The position numbers and the translations under genes are program-made. From contig JAHCAU010000009.1 in the NCBI GenBank assembly GCA_019634715.1, positions 62,001 to 126,000 on the forward strand: a stretch of 64,000 nt of DNA, given 5' to 3'. The DNA comes from Lysobacter sp. (GTDB lineage Bacteria > Pseudomonadota > Gammaproteobacteria > Xanthomonadales > Xanthomonadaceae). Positions 24,038-32,294 of this stretch are shown here, piece by piece. Under the pieces are notes generated by a model. The model did no database searches and was not told the DNA's origin. It saw only the letters and a program-made list of their open reading frames with translations. Every line of letters starts with the position of its first letter. Within the stretch, counting starts at the first letter, position 1.

Positions 24038-26029
24038 GTGAACACGCCCGTTCCGGACATCCCAGGCAGCCCCGACGCGCCCGCCAGCCCCGGGAGGACG
24101 GCCAACGCGCCCGCCGCCCGCCGCACGGACGCGTCGACAGGCCCCCTGACCGCACCCGCGCTGCGCCGCGCCCTCATCGCCGGCGCGCGCCGGGTCATCG
24201 CCGCCCGCGACGGCCTCAACCGCATCAATGTGTTCCCGGTGGCCGATGGCGACACCGGCAACAACCTCGCCTTCACCCTCGGCAGCGTGCTCAACGGCGC
24301 GCTGAGCCGACGCAGCCGGCACATCGGCGAACTGCTGCGCCGCATCGGCGACGACGCCATCGACGGCGCGCGCGGCAACTCCGGCGCGATCCTCGCCCAG
24401 TTCCTGCATGGCGTGGCCGAACACGCGCGCAGCCAGCCGGTGCTCGATGCCGCCACGCTGGCCGCCGCCGTGCGCCACGGTGCCGACGCTGCGCGCGGCG
24501 CGCTGGCGCAGCCGGTGGAAGGCACGATCCTCAGCGTGATCGACAGCTTCGCCGACGCCATGCAGGAGGCCGCCGGCCAGACCCTCGTGGACGACGTCAC
24601 CCATGCGTCCGTGGCCCCGAAGCACGGCGACGACCCGCGCGGCCGCTTCGCGCGTGCACTCGCCCAGGCGCGGATCGCGCTGGCGCGGACACCGCAGCAG
24701 ATGGCCCTGCTGCAGAAGGCCGGCGTGGTCGATGCCGGTGCGCAGGGCTTCGTCGACCTGCTCGAAGGCATCGCCGAATTCGTCGACGGCGGGCCGCGCG
24801 CCATGCGCGTGCATGCGCCGCTGCAGGCCGCCAACGAGAGCGCGGAGGGACACGAAGAGGATGCTCACCCGCCGCACGACGAGGTCGATCCGGAACGACG
24901 CTGGTGCACCGAATGCCTGCTGATCGTCGATCGCGCGGCGGTCGACGCCGGCGAACGCGCTGCGATCGACCGCGCCGAGGTCCGTGCCGCGCTGGAGGCC
25001 ATCGGCGCCGATTCGATGGTGCTGGCCGGCGGCGGCACGCGGATGCGCGTGCATGCGCACGTCGGCGCGCCGCAGCAGTTGTTCGATGCCTGCGCGCGTT
25101 TCGCCACCGTCGAAGGCATGAAGGCCGACGACATGCTGCTGCAGTCGCGCAGCGCCGAGCGCGCGCGCGCGGTCGCGGTGGTCACCGACAGTGCCGCAGA
25201 CGTGCCCGAGGCCATCGTCGAGCGCCATGCGCTGCACGTGGTGCCGGTGCGCGTGAACCTGGACGGCCGCGACTACCTCGACAAGGTCGGCCTGAGCACC
25301 GCCGAGTTCTACCGACGCATGGCCGCGTCGCAGCAGTTGCCGCGTACCAGCCAGCCGCCGCCGGGCGACTTCCGGCGCAGCTTCGACTTCCTCGCCGCGC
25401 ATCATCCGCAGGTGGTCTACGTCGGCCTGTCGCGGGCGGTCTCGGGCACGCTGCAGTCGGCCGAGCACGCCGCGGTGCGCGGCGATGCCGCGAAGCTGCA
25501 CGTGTTCGACAGCGTCAACGCTGCCGGCGGCCAGGCCCTGCTGGCCTGGCGTGCGGCCGAGCTGGCCGATGCCGGCGCGGATGTCGAGGCGATCCTGCGC
25601 GAACTCGAACGCCTGCGTCCGCTCACCCTGACCTGGGCGATGGCCCGCGACATCACCCATGCCGTGCGCGGCGGCCGCATCCCGGCATGGGCGGAACCGG
25701 CGGTGCGCTTCACCGGGCTGACGCCGGTGGCGAAGGTGACGACCGAGGGCAAGCTGGGCGTCGCCGGCGGCCTGTTCGCGAAGGCCGGCGCACCCGAGGC
25801 TTTCGCGCGCTACGTCGCCAGGCGCGTGCGCAAGGCACTGGGGCCGTCGACGCGCCTGCGCGCCATCGTCGGCCATTGCGATGCGCGAGAGGACGGCGAA
25901 CGCCTGCTGGCCGCGCTGCGCGAGCGGCTCGACTTCGTCGAAGCGCACCTGGTCGAGACCGGCCCCGCCATCGGTGCGCATGCTGGCCGGGGCACGCTGG
26001 TGGCGTCGGTGCAGCCGTTCGCGGGATGA
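24038..26029 (+). CDS. Fatty-acid kinase FakA fused to fatty-acid-binding FakB (DAK2-DegV fusion)
   Basis: About 663 residues, started at GTG 24038 (a TTG 6 codons upstream is also in frame). Residues 40-240 are a DAK2 kinase domain (NVFPVADGDTGNN with the Mg/ATP Asp cluster; GARGNSGAI). Residues about 285-370 match the FakA middle domain with its CTE motif (RRWCTECLL). Residues about 385-663 are a DegV/FakB lipid-binding domain (VAVVTDSAADVP, LPRTSQPPPGDF, GLSRAVSGTLQSA). In Firmicutes FakA phosphorylates exogenous fatty acid held by a separate FakB. Here both are one chain. The nearby plsY, which uses acyl-phosphate, fits this pathway well. Confidence 0.9.
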   Translation: MNTPVPDIPGSPDAPASPGRTANAPAARRTDASTGPLTAPALRRALIAGARRVIAARDGLNRINVFPVADGDTGNNLAFTLGSVLNGALSRRSRHIGELLRRIGDDAIDGARGNSGAILAQFLHGVAEHARSQPVLDAATLAAAVRHGADAARGALAQPVEGTILSVIDSFADAMQEAAGQTLVDDVTHASVAPKHGDDPRGRFARALAQARIALARTPQQMALLQKAGVVDAGAQGFVDLLEGIAEFVDGGPRAMRVHAPLQAANESAEGHEEDAHPPHDEVDPERRWCTECLLIVDRAAVDAGERAAIDRAEVRAALEAIGADSMVLAGGGTRMRVHAHVGAPQQLFDACARFATVEGMKADDMLLQSRSAERARAVAVVTDSAADVPEAIVERHALHVVPVRVNLDGRDYLDKVGLSTAEFYRRMAASQQLPRTSQPPPGDFRRSFDFLAAHHPQVVYVGLSRAVSGTLQSAEHAAVRGDAAKLHVFDSVNAAGGQALLAWRAAELADAGADVEAILRELERLRPLTLTWAMARDITHAVRGGRIPAWAEPAVRFTGLTPVAKVTTEGKLGVAGGLFAKAGAPEAFARYVARRVRKALGPSTRLRAIVGHCDAREDGERLLAALRERLDFVEAHLVETGPAIGAHAGRGTLVASVQPFAG

Positions 26030-26060
26030 TGCGCGCCTCCGGAAACGACACAGGCAGCGC

Positions 26061-26366
26061 ATGGGTTGGGCCAGCGGACACATCGAACGATTGAAACGGG
26101 GCGACACCGTGACCTTCCGACCACGCGGCGGATCGATGACCGGCCGCATCGAATCCGGCCAGCTGTGCACGGTCGAGCCCGTGGTCGATCACGCCACGCT
26201 GCAGGTCGACGACATCGTGCTGTGCAAGGTCCATGGCGCCGAATACCTGCATCTGATCAAGGCCATCCAGGGCCAACGTTTCCAGATCGGCAACAACAAG
26301 GGCTACATCAACGGCTGGATCGGACCGAACTCGATCTTCGGACGCTGCGTGAAGGTGGACCCTTGA
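26061..26366 (+). CDS. Small S24/S26-fold protein (LexA-peptidase-like, no DNA-binding domain)
   Basis: The product has 101 residues. GGSMTGRIESG has the Ser-Met of the S24 nucleophile motif, and YLHLIKAI offers the general-base Lys about 50 residues later, followed by the FQIGNNKGYINGWI and FGRCVKV strands. So the Ser-Lys dyad may be intact. It has no HTH, signal peptide or membrane helix. Its job is unknown. Its stop overlaps the TTG start of plsY (TTGA), so the two are translationally coupled. ATG 26061 is chosen from the conserved-looking MGWASGHIERL start. Confidence 0.72.
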   Translation: MGWASGHIERLKRGDTVTFRPRGGSMTGRIESGQLCTVEPVVDHATLQVDDIVLCKVHGAEYLHLIKAIQGQRFQIGNNKGYINGWIGPNSIFGRCVKVDP

Positions 26367-27013
26367 ACGAACAGATCATCACCGCATCGATCCTCCTCGC
26401 CGCCTACCTCCTCGGCTCGCTCTCCGGCAGCCTGCTGCTGGGTCGGCTGCGCGGCGTGGACATCCGCACCATGGGCAGCGGCAATGCCGGCGGCACCAAT
26501 GCCTTCCGCACGCAGGGGCTGGCGTTCGCGCTGGGCGTGGTGGTCATCGACATCGGCAAGGGCGCGCTGGCGGCGTGGCTGGGACAGCGCTTCGCGCCGG
26601 CATCGAGTGCAATCTGGCTGGGGCATGCCTGGGTGGGCCATGCCTGCGCGTTCGCAGCGGTGGTCGGACATGTCTGGCCGGTGTGGCACGGCTTCCGCGG
26701 CGGCAAGGGCGCGGCGACGGCGGTGGGCGCGTTGGTCGTGCTCTGGCCGCACTCGGTGCCGATGATGCTGGCGGTATGGATCGGCACGCTGGTGCTCAGC
26801 GGCTACGTCGGGCTGGCGACGGTGCTCGCGGCACTCTCGGCAGCCGTGCTCGGCATGGCGCTGCGCGTGCCGATGCCGCTGCACCTGCTCACGGTCGCCA
26901 TCGCGCTGCTGCTGGTGTACACCCATCGCGCCAACCTCGCGCGGCTGCGCGCCGGCACCGAGTCCCGTTTCGACAAGGCGCGGCTGCTGCATCGCTGGTT
27001 CCTGCGCAAGTGA
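26363..27013 (+). CDS. plsY: Acyl-phosphate:glycerol-3-phosphate acyltransferase PlsY
   Basis: The product has 216 residues, started at TTG 26363 inside the preceding stop, with AAGGTGG upstream. Five or so membrane helices. The three PlsY motifs are present: GSGNAGGTNAFR (phosphate loop), GHVWPVWHGFRGGKGAAT, and a modified third motif near THRANLARL. PlsY starts phospholipid synthesis by acylating glycerol-3-phosphate from acyl-phosphate in the inner membrane. It is coupled at both ends: its TGA overlaps the GTG of birA. Confidence 0.94.
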   Translation: MNEQIITASILLAAYLLGSLSGSLLLGRLRGVDIRTMGSGNAGGTNAFRTQGLAFALGVVVIDIGKGALAAWLGQRFAPASSAIWLGHAWVGHACAFAAVVGHVWPVWHGFRGGKGAATAVGALVVLWPHSVPMMLAVWIGTLVLSGYVGLATVLAALSAAVLGMALRVPMPLHLLTVAIALLLVYTHRANLARLRAGTESRFDKARLLHRWFLRK

Positions 27014-27852
27014 AGGGTTTCGACGTGCTCGATGCGACATCGCTGCTGTCGCGCCTGGACGATGCGACGCGCGCCGCGTTCGCGTCGATCGAGGTCGTGG
27101 ACGCCATCGATTCGACAAACAGCGAACTGCTGCGCCGGCGCACGCCGGACAGCGGCATCGTCGCGCTGTTCGCCGATCGCCAGCTCGGCGGACGCGGACG
27201 CCAGGGTCGGCCGTGGGCGTCGCCACCGGGCGCGAACCTCTATCTCTCGGTCTCGCGGCGTTTCTCGGGCGAACTGGCGCGACTGGGCGGACTCAGCCTC
27301 GTCGCCGGCATCGCCTGCGCCGAGGCGATGCGCGCGATCGGCGCCGGCGGCGTCGGCGTGAAATGGCCGAACGACCTGGTGGTCGATGACGACGGCGTGC
27401 TGCGCAAGCTCGGCGGCATCCTGATCGAAGGGGGGCTGCAGGACGGCGCCGTCCGCGCGGTGATCGGCATCGGCCTCAACGTGCGCATGCCGGCCGAAGC
27501 CGCGGCCGCGATCGACCAGCCCTGGACCGATCTGCAGGCGCAGATCGACGGCGGCGCACCGGCCCGCGAGGTGGTCGCGGCGACGCTGCTCGATTCGCTG
27601 GCCGAAGCGCTGGCGCGCTTCGATGCCGAGGGACTCGCGCCGTTCCTGCCGCGATTCGAGGCGCTGGACATGCTGCGCGATGCGCAGGTCGATGCGCTGA
27701 TCGCGGATCGCATGGTCACGGGCGTGGTTGTGGGCATCGCCGACGACGGCGCGCTGCGGCTGCGCGCCGACGACCGCCTGCAGACGCTGCACGCAGGCGA
27801 AGTCCGCGTGCGCAGGCGCGGCCTTCGGCAGGCCGGCGGTTCAGGGGCATGA
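27010..27852 (+). CDS. birA: Biotin--[acetyl-CoA-carboxylase] ligase, catalytic form without HTH
   Basis: The product has 280 residues, started at GTG 27010 overlapping the plsY stop. Motifs: DSTNSEL, GRGRQGRPWASPPGANLYLS (biotinyl-AMP loop), VGVKWPNDL and KLGGILIEG; a C-terminal SH3-like domain near RMVTGVVVGIADDGALRL. It attaches biotin to AccB, feeding malonyl-CoA synthesis. The N-terminal helix-turn-helix of repressor-type BirA is absent or strongly reduced (only about 25 residues precede the catalytic domain). Linkage with coaX downstream is a common gammaproteobacterial arrangement. Confidence 0.94.
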   Translation: MKGFDVLDATSLLSRLDDATRAAFASIEVVDAIDSTNSELLRRRTPDSGIVALFADRQLGGRGRQGRPWASPPGANLYLSVSRRFSGELARLGGLSLVAGIACAEAMRAIGAGGVGVKWPNDLVVDDDGVLRKLGGILIEGGLQDGAVRAVIGIGLNVRMPAEAAAAIDQPWTDLQAQIDGGAPAREVVAATLLDSLAEALARFDAEGLAPFLPRFEALDMLRDAQVDALIADRMVTGVVVGIADDGALRLRADDRLQTLHAGEVRVRRRGLRQAGGSGA

Positions 27853-27859
27853 TGTGCGC

Positions 27860-28627
27860 ATGAATCCCGACACCTGGCTGTTCGACCTCGGCAACACCCG
27901 CCTCAAGTACGCCCCGCTGCGCAACGACGGCATGCTTGTCAACAGCATGCTCGGCGAGGTCGGCGCGATCGCGCACGATGGCGCGCACCTGCCCGAAGGC
28001 TGGGACGCCGCGCTCCCGCCGCGTTTCGAAGCGGCGGTACTGACGATGGTCGGCGCGCAGGCGCTGCGCACGCAGTTGCTGGAGACCCTGACCGCGCGCT
28101 GCGGACGGTTGTCGATCGCGCGTACGGTCGCGCAACTCGACGGGCTGCGCATCGCCTACCCCATCCCCGCGCATCTCGGCACCGACCGCTTCCTCGCCAT
28201 GCTCGGCGCGCGCCGACGCGGTCCGGGGCCGTGGCTGGTGGTCGGCATCGGCACCGCGATCACGCTCGACCTGCTCGACGCCGACGGCCTGCACCACGGC
28301 GGCCGCATCGCGCCCTCGCCCGCGCTCATGCGCGAAGCCCTGCACGGTCGCGCCGCGCAGTTGCCCGAACACGGGGGCGCTTTCGTCGCGTTCGCCGACG
28401 ACACCCTGGATGCCCTGCGCAGCGGCTGCGACGGCGCCGCGCTGGCGCTGGTCGAACAGGGCCTGCGCGATGCCGAGGCCCGCATCGGGCGGCGTCCGAC
28501 CCTGCTGCTGCATGGCGGCGGCGTCGATGCGCTCGACGGCCTGGACCCGGCAGCCATCCGTGCGCCGCACCTCGTGCTGGAGGGGCTGGCGGCATGGACG
28601 CTCGGCCCGACCGGCACCAGGCCCTAG
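27860..28627 (+). CDS. coaX: Type III pantothenate kinase
   Basis: The product has 255 residues, started at ATG 27860, 7 bases after birA. Motifs of the ASKHA-fold kinase: FDLGNTRLKYA at the N-terminus, HLGTDRFLAMLGAR with the pantothenate-site GTDR, GIGTAITLDLLDADG (catalytic Asp region) and LLHGGGVDAL. It phosphorylates pantothenate in the first step of coenzyme A synthesis and is not feedback-inhibited like CoaA. It is part of the plsY-birA-coaX-SPOR cluster. Confidence 0.94.
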   Translation: MNPDTWLFDLGNTRLKYAPLRNDGMLVNSMLGEVGAIAHDGAHLPEGWDAALPPRFEAAVLTMVGAQALRTQLLETLTARCGRLSIARTVAQLDGLRIAYPIPAHLGTDRFLAMLGARRRGPGPWLVVGIGTAITLDLLDADGLHHGGRIAPSPALMREALHGRAAQLPEHGGAFVAFADDTLDALRSGCDGAALALVEQGLRDAEARIGRRPTLLLHGGGVDALDGLDPAAIRAPHLVLEGLAAWTLGPTGTRP

Positions 28628-28636
28628 AATGACCGC

Positions 28637-29338
28637 ATGACTCTGCGCGCCTCGCTCGTCCTGCTGGTGGTCCTCAATCTCGGCGTCGCCCTGTGGTGGG
28701 TGCTGCATTCCGACGCGCCCCCGGTGCCGGCCGAGGAGGCGCCCTCGGGCATCGCGCGGCTGCAACTGCTGAGCGAACGCCCGGAACTGCAGCCGGCGCC
28801 GGCCCCGATTGCGGCCTCCACGAACACCCCGACGTCCGCGCCACCGGTGCCTGCGCCGCCCCCTCCGGCCCCGGCCGCCCCCGAACGCTGCTACAGCGCC
28901 GGCCCCTTCGCGGACACCGCCGCGCTGGACGCCGCGCGCGCCGCACTGGCGCCCATGGCCACCCGCGTGCGCAGCCGCGAACTCCAGGAAGGTGGCGGCC
29001 GCGGCTGGCGTGTCTACCTGCCCGCCGCGGCCGATCGCGAGGCGGCCGACGCCAATGCGCAGCGCCTGCGCGCCGCCGGTTTCAGCGACCTGGTGGTCGT
29101 GGGCGACGGCGCCGAGGCCAACAGCGTCGCCCTCGGCCGGTTCAGCACCGAGGCCCGCGCCCGCGCCCATGCCGGTGCCCTGCAGGCCGCCGGCTTCGGC
29201 GCGAAGGCCGAGGCCCTGGGCGAAAGCCGCAGCCGCTACTGGCTGGACCTCGTGGCCGGCCCGGGATTCGACCAGAACCGGGCCCGTCGCGCGGCCGGGA
29301 TCCCTGTCCGCAGCACCGACTGCGCAGGCCTGCGCTGA
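28637..29338 (+). CDS. Membrane-anchored SPOR-domain protein
   Basis: The product has 233 residues. An N-terminal anchor (LRASLVLLVVLNLGVALWWVL, residues 3-23) is followed by a Pro/Ala-rich periplasmic linker (40-90). Then comes a SPOR-like domain (about 140-210: GWRVYLPAAADREAADANAQRLRAAGF and VALGRFSTEARA). SPOR domains bind denuded peptidoglycan at the septum. Such a gene directly after coaX is usual in this group. A single Cys (CYSAGPF) and a C-terminal STDCAGLR may form a disulfide. Confidence 0.84.
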   Translation: MTLRASLVLLVVLNLGVALWWVLHSDAPPVPAEEAPSGIARLQLLSERPELQPAPAPIAASTNTPTSAPPVPAPPPPAPAAPERCYSAGPFADTAALDAARAALAPMATRVRSRELQEGGGRGWRVYLPAAADREAADANAQRLRAAGFSDLVVVGDGAEANSVALGRFSTEARARAHAGALQAAGFGAKAEALGESRSRYWLDLVAGPGFDQNRARRAAGIPVRSTDCAGLR

Positions 29339-29409
29339 CGCCCGTCGCGGGCCTGTCGTAGAATCGCCCCTCGCCCGGGCCGATCAGATCCATTCAGGCC
29401 CATGTCTTC

Positions 29410-29485
29410 GCCGGCATAGCTCAGTTGGTAGAGCAACCGCCTTGTAAGCGGTAGGTCGTCCGTTCGAATCGGACTGTCGGCACCA
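29410..29485 (+). tRNA. tRNA-Thr(TGT)
   Basis: A 76-base cloverleaf with acceptor arms GCCGGCA and TGTCGGC, discriminator A and encoded CCA. The anticodon stem ACCGC/GCGGT holds loop CTTGTAA, giving anticodon TGT. The T-loop TTCGAAT is canonical. A TAGAAT -10 box at 29359-29364 with CTGACG 18 bases upstream may be its promoter. Confidence 0.97.
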
Positions 29486-29505
29486 CATTCCCGCCCGGAG
29501 CTCCC

Positions 29506-30429
29506 ATGCAGCGCTCGTACCCGCCCGTGTCCCTGATCGGCGTGCCCACCGACATCGGTGCCGGCCATCGCGGGGCCCGGATGGGGCCGGAAGCCCTGCG
29601 CATCGCCGGCCTCGGCGAAGCCCTGACCGCGCGCGGCGTCGACGTCGCCGACCGCGGCAACCTCGCCGGCCCCTCGAACCCGTGGCTGCCGCCGGTCGAC
29701 GGCTACCGGCACCTCGATGAAGTGGTGGCCTGGAACCGCGCGCTGATGGATGCGGTGGACGCGGAGCTGACGCTCGGCCGCATGCCGATCGTGCTCGGCG
29801 GCGACCACTGCCTCGGCCTCGGTTCGATCACCGCGGTCGCGCGCCACTGCCGGCGCACCGGCAGGAAACTGCGCGTGCTCTGGCTCGACGCGCACGCCGA
29901 CTTCAACACCAGCGACGTCACGCCCTCGGGCAACGTCCACGGCATGCCGGTGGCCTGCCTGTGCGGCCTCGGCCCCGCGCCGCTGGTGAACCTCGGCGGC
30001 AGCGCCCCGGCGATGCGCCCGGACGAGATCCGCCAGATCGGCATCCGCTCGGTCGACGCCGGCGAGAAGCGCCTGGTCAAGGACTACGGCCTCGACATCT
30101 ACGACATGCGCTACATCGACGAAGTCGGCATGAAGCGCGCGATGGAGGAAGCGCTGGAAGGCATCGACGGCGATACCCACCTGCACGTCAGCTTCGATGT
30201 GGACTTCCTCGACCCCAGCATCGCCCCCGGCGTCGGCACCACCGTGCCCGGCGGCCCGAACTATCGCGAAGCACAGCTGGTGATGGAGATGATCGCCGAC
30301 ACCGGCCGCATGGCCTCGCTCGACATCGTCGAACTCAACCCCGCACTCGACAACCACAACGCCACCGCCGAACTCGCCGTGGACCTTGTGGAGAGCCTGT
30401 TCGGGAAGTCGACGCTGATGCGGGATTGA
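29506..30429 (+). CDS. rocF: Arginase
   Basis: The product has 307 residues, the family length. Manganese ligands are visible in VLGGDHCLG, WLDAHADFNT and SFDVDFLDPSIAPG, and VELNPALD is near the end. It hydrolyses arginine to ornithine and urea. The set SGNVHGMP and PGGPNYREA favours arginase over agmatinase. It begins 20 bases after tRNA-Thr and is followed by a long palindrome. The amidinotransferase-fold gene at 18965 and putA at the window start would place several arginine and proline catabolic steps near each other, although they are not one operon. Confidence 0.94.
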   Translation: MQRSYPPVSLIGVPTDIGAGHRGARMGPEALRIAGLGEALTARGVDVADRGNLAGPSNPWLPPVDGYRHLDEVVAWNRALMDAVDAELTLGRMPIVLGGDHCLGLGSITAVARHCRRTGRKLRVLWLDAHADFNTSDVTPSGNVHGMPVACLCGLGPAPLVNLGGSAPAMRPDEIRQIGIRSVDAGEKRLVKDYGLDIYDMRYIDEVGMKRAMEEALEGIDGDTHLHVSFDVDFLDPSIAPGVGTTVPGGPNYREAQLVMEMIADTGRMASLDIVELNPALDNHNATAELAVDLVESLFGKSTLMRD

Positions 30430-30452
30430 ATCGGAGCCGGAGCGATTCCGGT

Positions 30453-30533
30453 TTTGCAGGAGGGCCTTCAGGCCCGAGCTCTGGTCGTTTGTGCGAAAAG
30501 CGAAAAGCTCGGGCCTGAAGGCCCTCCTGCAAA
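30453..30533. repeat. Perfect 28-bp inverted repeat between convergent genes
   Basis: Arms 30453-30480 and 30506-30533 are exact reverse complements (arm begins TTTGCAGGAGGGCCTTCAGG) around a 25-base spacer. Each arm also contains a smaller palindrome (GGGCCTTCAGGCCC). It lies between rocF and the minus-strand gene ending at 30588, so it may serve as a bidirectional terminator. It looks like a REP-type element. Confidence 0.82.
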
Positions 30534-30547
30534 GCGCTCTCCCCCAC

Positions 30548-30566
30548 AGCGGATCTTCGATCCGCT
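30548..30566 (-). terminator. Short hairpin after the 30588-31391 gene
   Basis: Arms AGCGGATC (30548-30555) and GATCCGCT (30559-30566) with loop TTC, 21 bases beyond the minus-strand stop. There is no U-run, so termination activity is doubtful. Confidence 0.4.
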
Positions 30567-30587
30567 CTGCATGGCCATTGCGACGCC

Positions 30588-31391
30588 TCAGCGGCGCGCC
30601 TGTTTCTCTTCGGGCAGGATCGGATAGACCTGCTTGATGTCGCAGCCGGCCTGCACGGCCAGGCTGCCCGCGAAGCGGCTCGCCATGGTGTCCGCCGACG
30701 TCGCGGCGCCGCCATCGAACGTGAACATCACCCGGTCGCCGGGATTGCCGCAGATCGCCGTGCCGCCGGTCGGGGACAGCAACTGCACGGCGGTCGCGCT
30801 GGTCGTCGTGCTGCAGGAACCCGCCAGTTCGACGCGGTAATAACGGTGGCCGCCGCTGCGCCGGGGCGACATCTCGACGACGATGTCGCCGCCATCCTCG
30901 CTCCAGCCGCGCATGTGGCGCGCATCCAGGCAGTAGGCGGAGGTACCGCCGAAACCGCGGCGTCGCGTGCTGCGCACCTCGATGGTCTCCAGGTCGCCGC
31001 CGTCCGCTGCCGGCCGTTGCGCGCGCAGCGCCAGTTCGGCGAATTCCCGCGCATCGATCTTCGCGAGGCCGGCCAGCGGGCACGCACGCCCACCGGACAT
31101 CACCATCTCGTCGTTGCTGCCGCAGACCCAGCCGTGACGGCTGGCGATCTTCACCTGATCCCGCCGCAGCGCACCGGGACACGCATCGATGAGTTCGAGC
31201 CTGTAGCGCGACTCGTCGCCCAGGCGCACGGCGATGGTGCTCACCTCGCTCTGCACCGCCTCGCGGATGTCGCGGGCATCGAAGCAATGCGCGGCCGGCG
31301 CGGGCGGCCGGTCCGCGGCGTTCGCGTCGAGGATTGCAGCGGCGAGACCAACGCCCAGGGTGAGCACAACGGCGATCCATCGAGAAGACAT
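30588..31391 (-). CDS. Secreted protein with two repeated Cys-containing domains (DUF6491-like)
   Basis: The product has 267 residues, started at MSSRWIAVVL; a signal peptide ends near ANAADRP. The mature protein has two similar halves: HCFDARDIRE... YRLELIDACPG... WVCGS and YCLDARHMRG... YYRVELAGSCS... AICGN. The pattern of a Cys-Leu/Phe-Asp-Ala-Arg start and two further Cys recalls DUF6491 proteins of xanthomonads. I infer an internal duplication with one or two disulfides per half. It should be periplasmic. Function unknown. Confidence 0.66.
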   Translation of the reverse strand: MSSRWIAVVLTLGVGLAAAILDANAADRPPAPAAHCFDARDIREAVQSEVSTIAVRLGDESRYRLELIDACPGALRRDQVKIASRHGWVCGSNDEMVMSGGRACPLAGLAKIDAREFAELALRAQRPAADGGDLETIEVRSTRRRGFGGTSAYCLDARHMRGWSEDGGDIVVEMSPRRSGGHRYYRVELAGSCSTTTSATAVQLLSPTGGTAICGNPGDRVMFTFDGGAATSADTMASRFAGSLAVQAGCDIKQVYPILPEEKQARR

Positions 31392-31446
31392 GTGGTGTGT
31401 CCGGACAGGAGGGAAATGCGGAGAACGAAACGAATATCGCGCGGTT

Positions 31447-31785
31447 TCAGGCAGACAGGACCTGTCCATCGACCACGGCCACCGGCACCGCGCTCAGCGA
31501 CTGCCCCCGGCACGGCCCCGCGATGCACTCGCCGCGCCCCAGTTCGAAGCTCGCGCCATGCACGGCGCAGACCAGGGTGCCGTCCTTCGCCCGGAGGAAC
31601 TTGCCGGGCGACCAGTCCAGCCGCCGGCCGGCGTGCGGACAGACGTTGCGCCAGGCGCGGACCGCGTCGCCCTCGCGGAAGAGGATCAGCGATTCGGCCT
31701 CGCCGTCGAGCATCGCCTCGACCGCCACCGGCTCGCCCTCGGGCAACTCGGTCAGGCGTGCGAGAACGGGGGCGGCTGGACGCAT
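31447..31785 (-). CDS. Rieske [2Fe-2S] ferredoxin-like protein
   Basis: The product has 112 residues. Cluster ligands are CPHAGRRLDW and CAVHGASF, the Cys-x-His...Cys-x-x-His Rieske signature, followed by GECIAGPCRG. It has no signal peptide or partner domain, like the small soluble Rieske proteins similar to NirD or to oxygenase ferredoxins. The electron partner is unknown. ATG 31785 is preferred; a TTG at 31806 is also in frame. Confidence 0.88.
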   Translation of the reverse strand: MRPAAPVLARLTELPEGEPVAVEAMLDGEAESLILFREGDAVRAWRNVCPHAGRRLDWSPGKFLRAKDGTLVCAVHGASFELGRGECIAGPCRGQSLSAVPVAVVDGQVLSA

Positions 31786-31908
31786 GGCGACGGCCTGAAA
31801 GGACAAGGACCGCCATTATGGCTTAACGAACTTCTCACACGCCCGCCCGTCCGCCGTCCGATACTCGTCGCGTCGGCCCCAGGGCCTCCCGTTCGACCCG
31901 ATCCATCC

Positions 31909-32208
31909 ATGCGCATCCCCCGCTTCCTCTCGGGCTTCGGCCTGCACTTCGGCCGCCAGGCATTCCACGCATTCACCACGCCCCGCAAGCCGCGCCATCG
32001 GGCGCTGCGCGTGCTGCTGGCCCTGGTCGGCGTGGCCCTGCTCGCGGTACTGCTGGTGTTCGGCCTGGTGATCGGCACCGCGATGCTCGGCTTCGCCCTG
32101 CTCTCCCGCCTGCTGCGCCAGCGCGGCAAGCCCGTGGCGAAGGACGCGCGCACGCTCGACGGCGAATATCGCGTGCTGCGCAAGCCGGCGCTCACCACCG
32201 GTCGCTGA
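31909..32208 (+). CDS. Small membrane protein
   Basis: The product has 99 residues. A basic N-terminal third is followed by one long or two close hydrophobic segments at 34-67 (VLLALVGVALLAVLLVFGLV and onward) and a polar tail with DGEYRVLRK. It is inner-membrane by prediction. Not recognised, though such short proteins are common in this family. High GC at third codon positions supports coding. It stands alone between the Rieske gene and the FAH-family gene. Confidence 0.6.
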   Translation: MRIPRFLSGFGLHFGRQAFHAFTTPRKPRHRALRVLLALVGVALLAVLLVFGLVIGTAMLGFALLSRLLRQRGKPVAKDARTLDGEYRVLRKPALTTGR

Positions 32209-32294
32209 CCGGAGATCCGATCCGGCTTTGACTGCGGGCACGCCGCCAAGGCGCACCCTCGACGCGATGCCGGCCTGCACGCGATCATGCGGGC

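Noticed and set aside
29506..30429. Agmatinase instead of arginase
   Set aside because: Length and metal-site context (GGDHC, DAHADFN, SFDVDFLDP with VHGMP) fit arginase better; agmatinase signatures were not seen.
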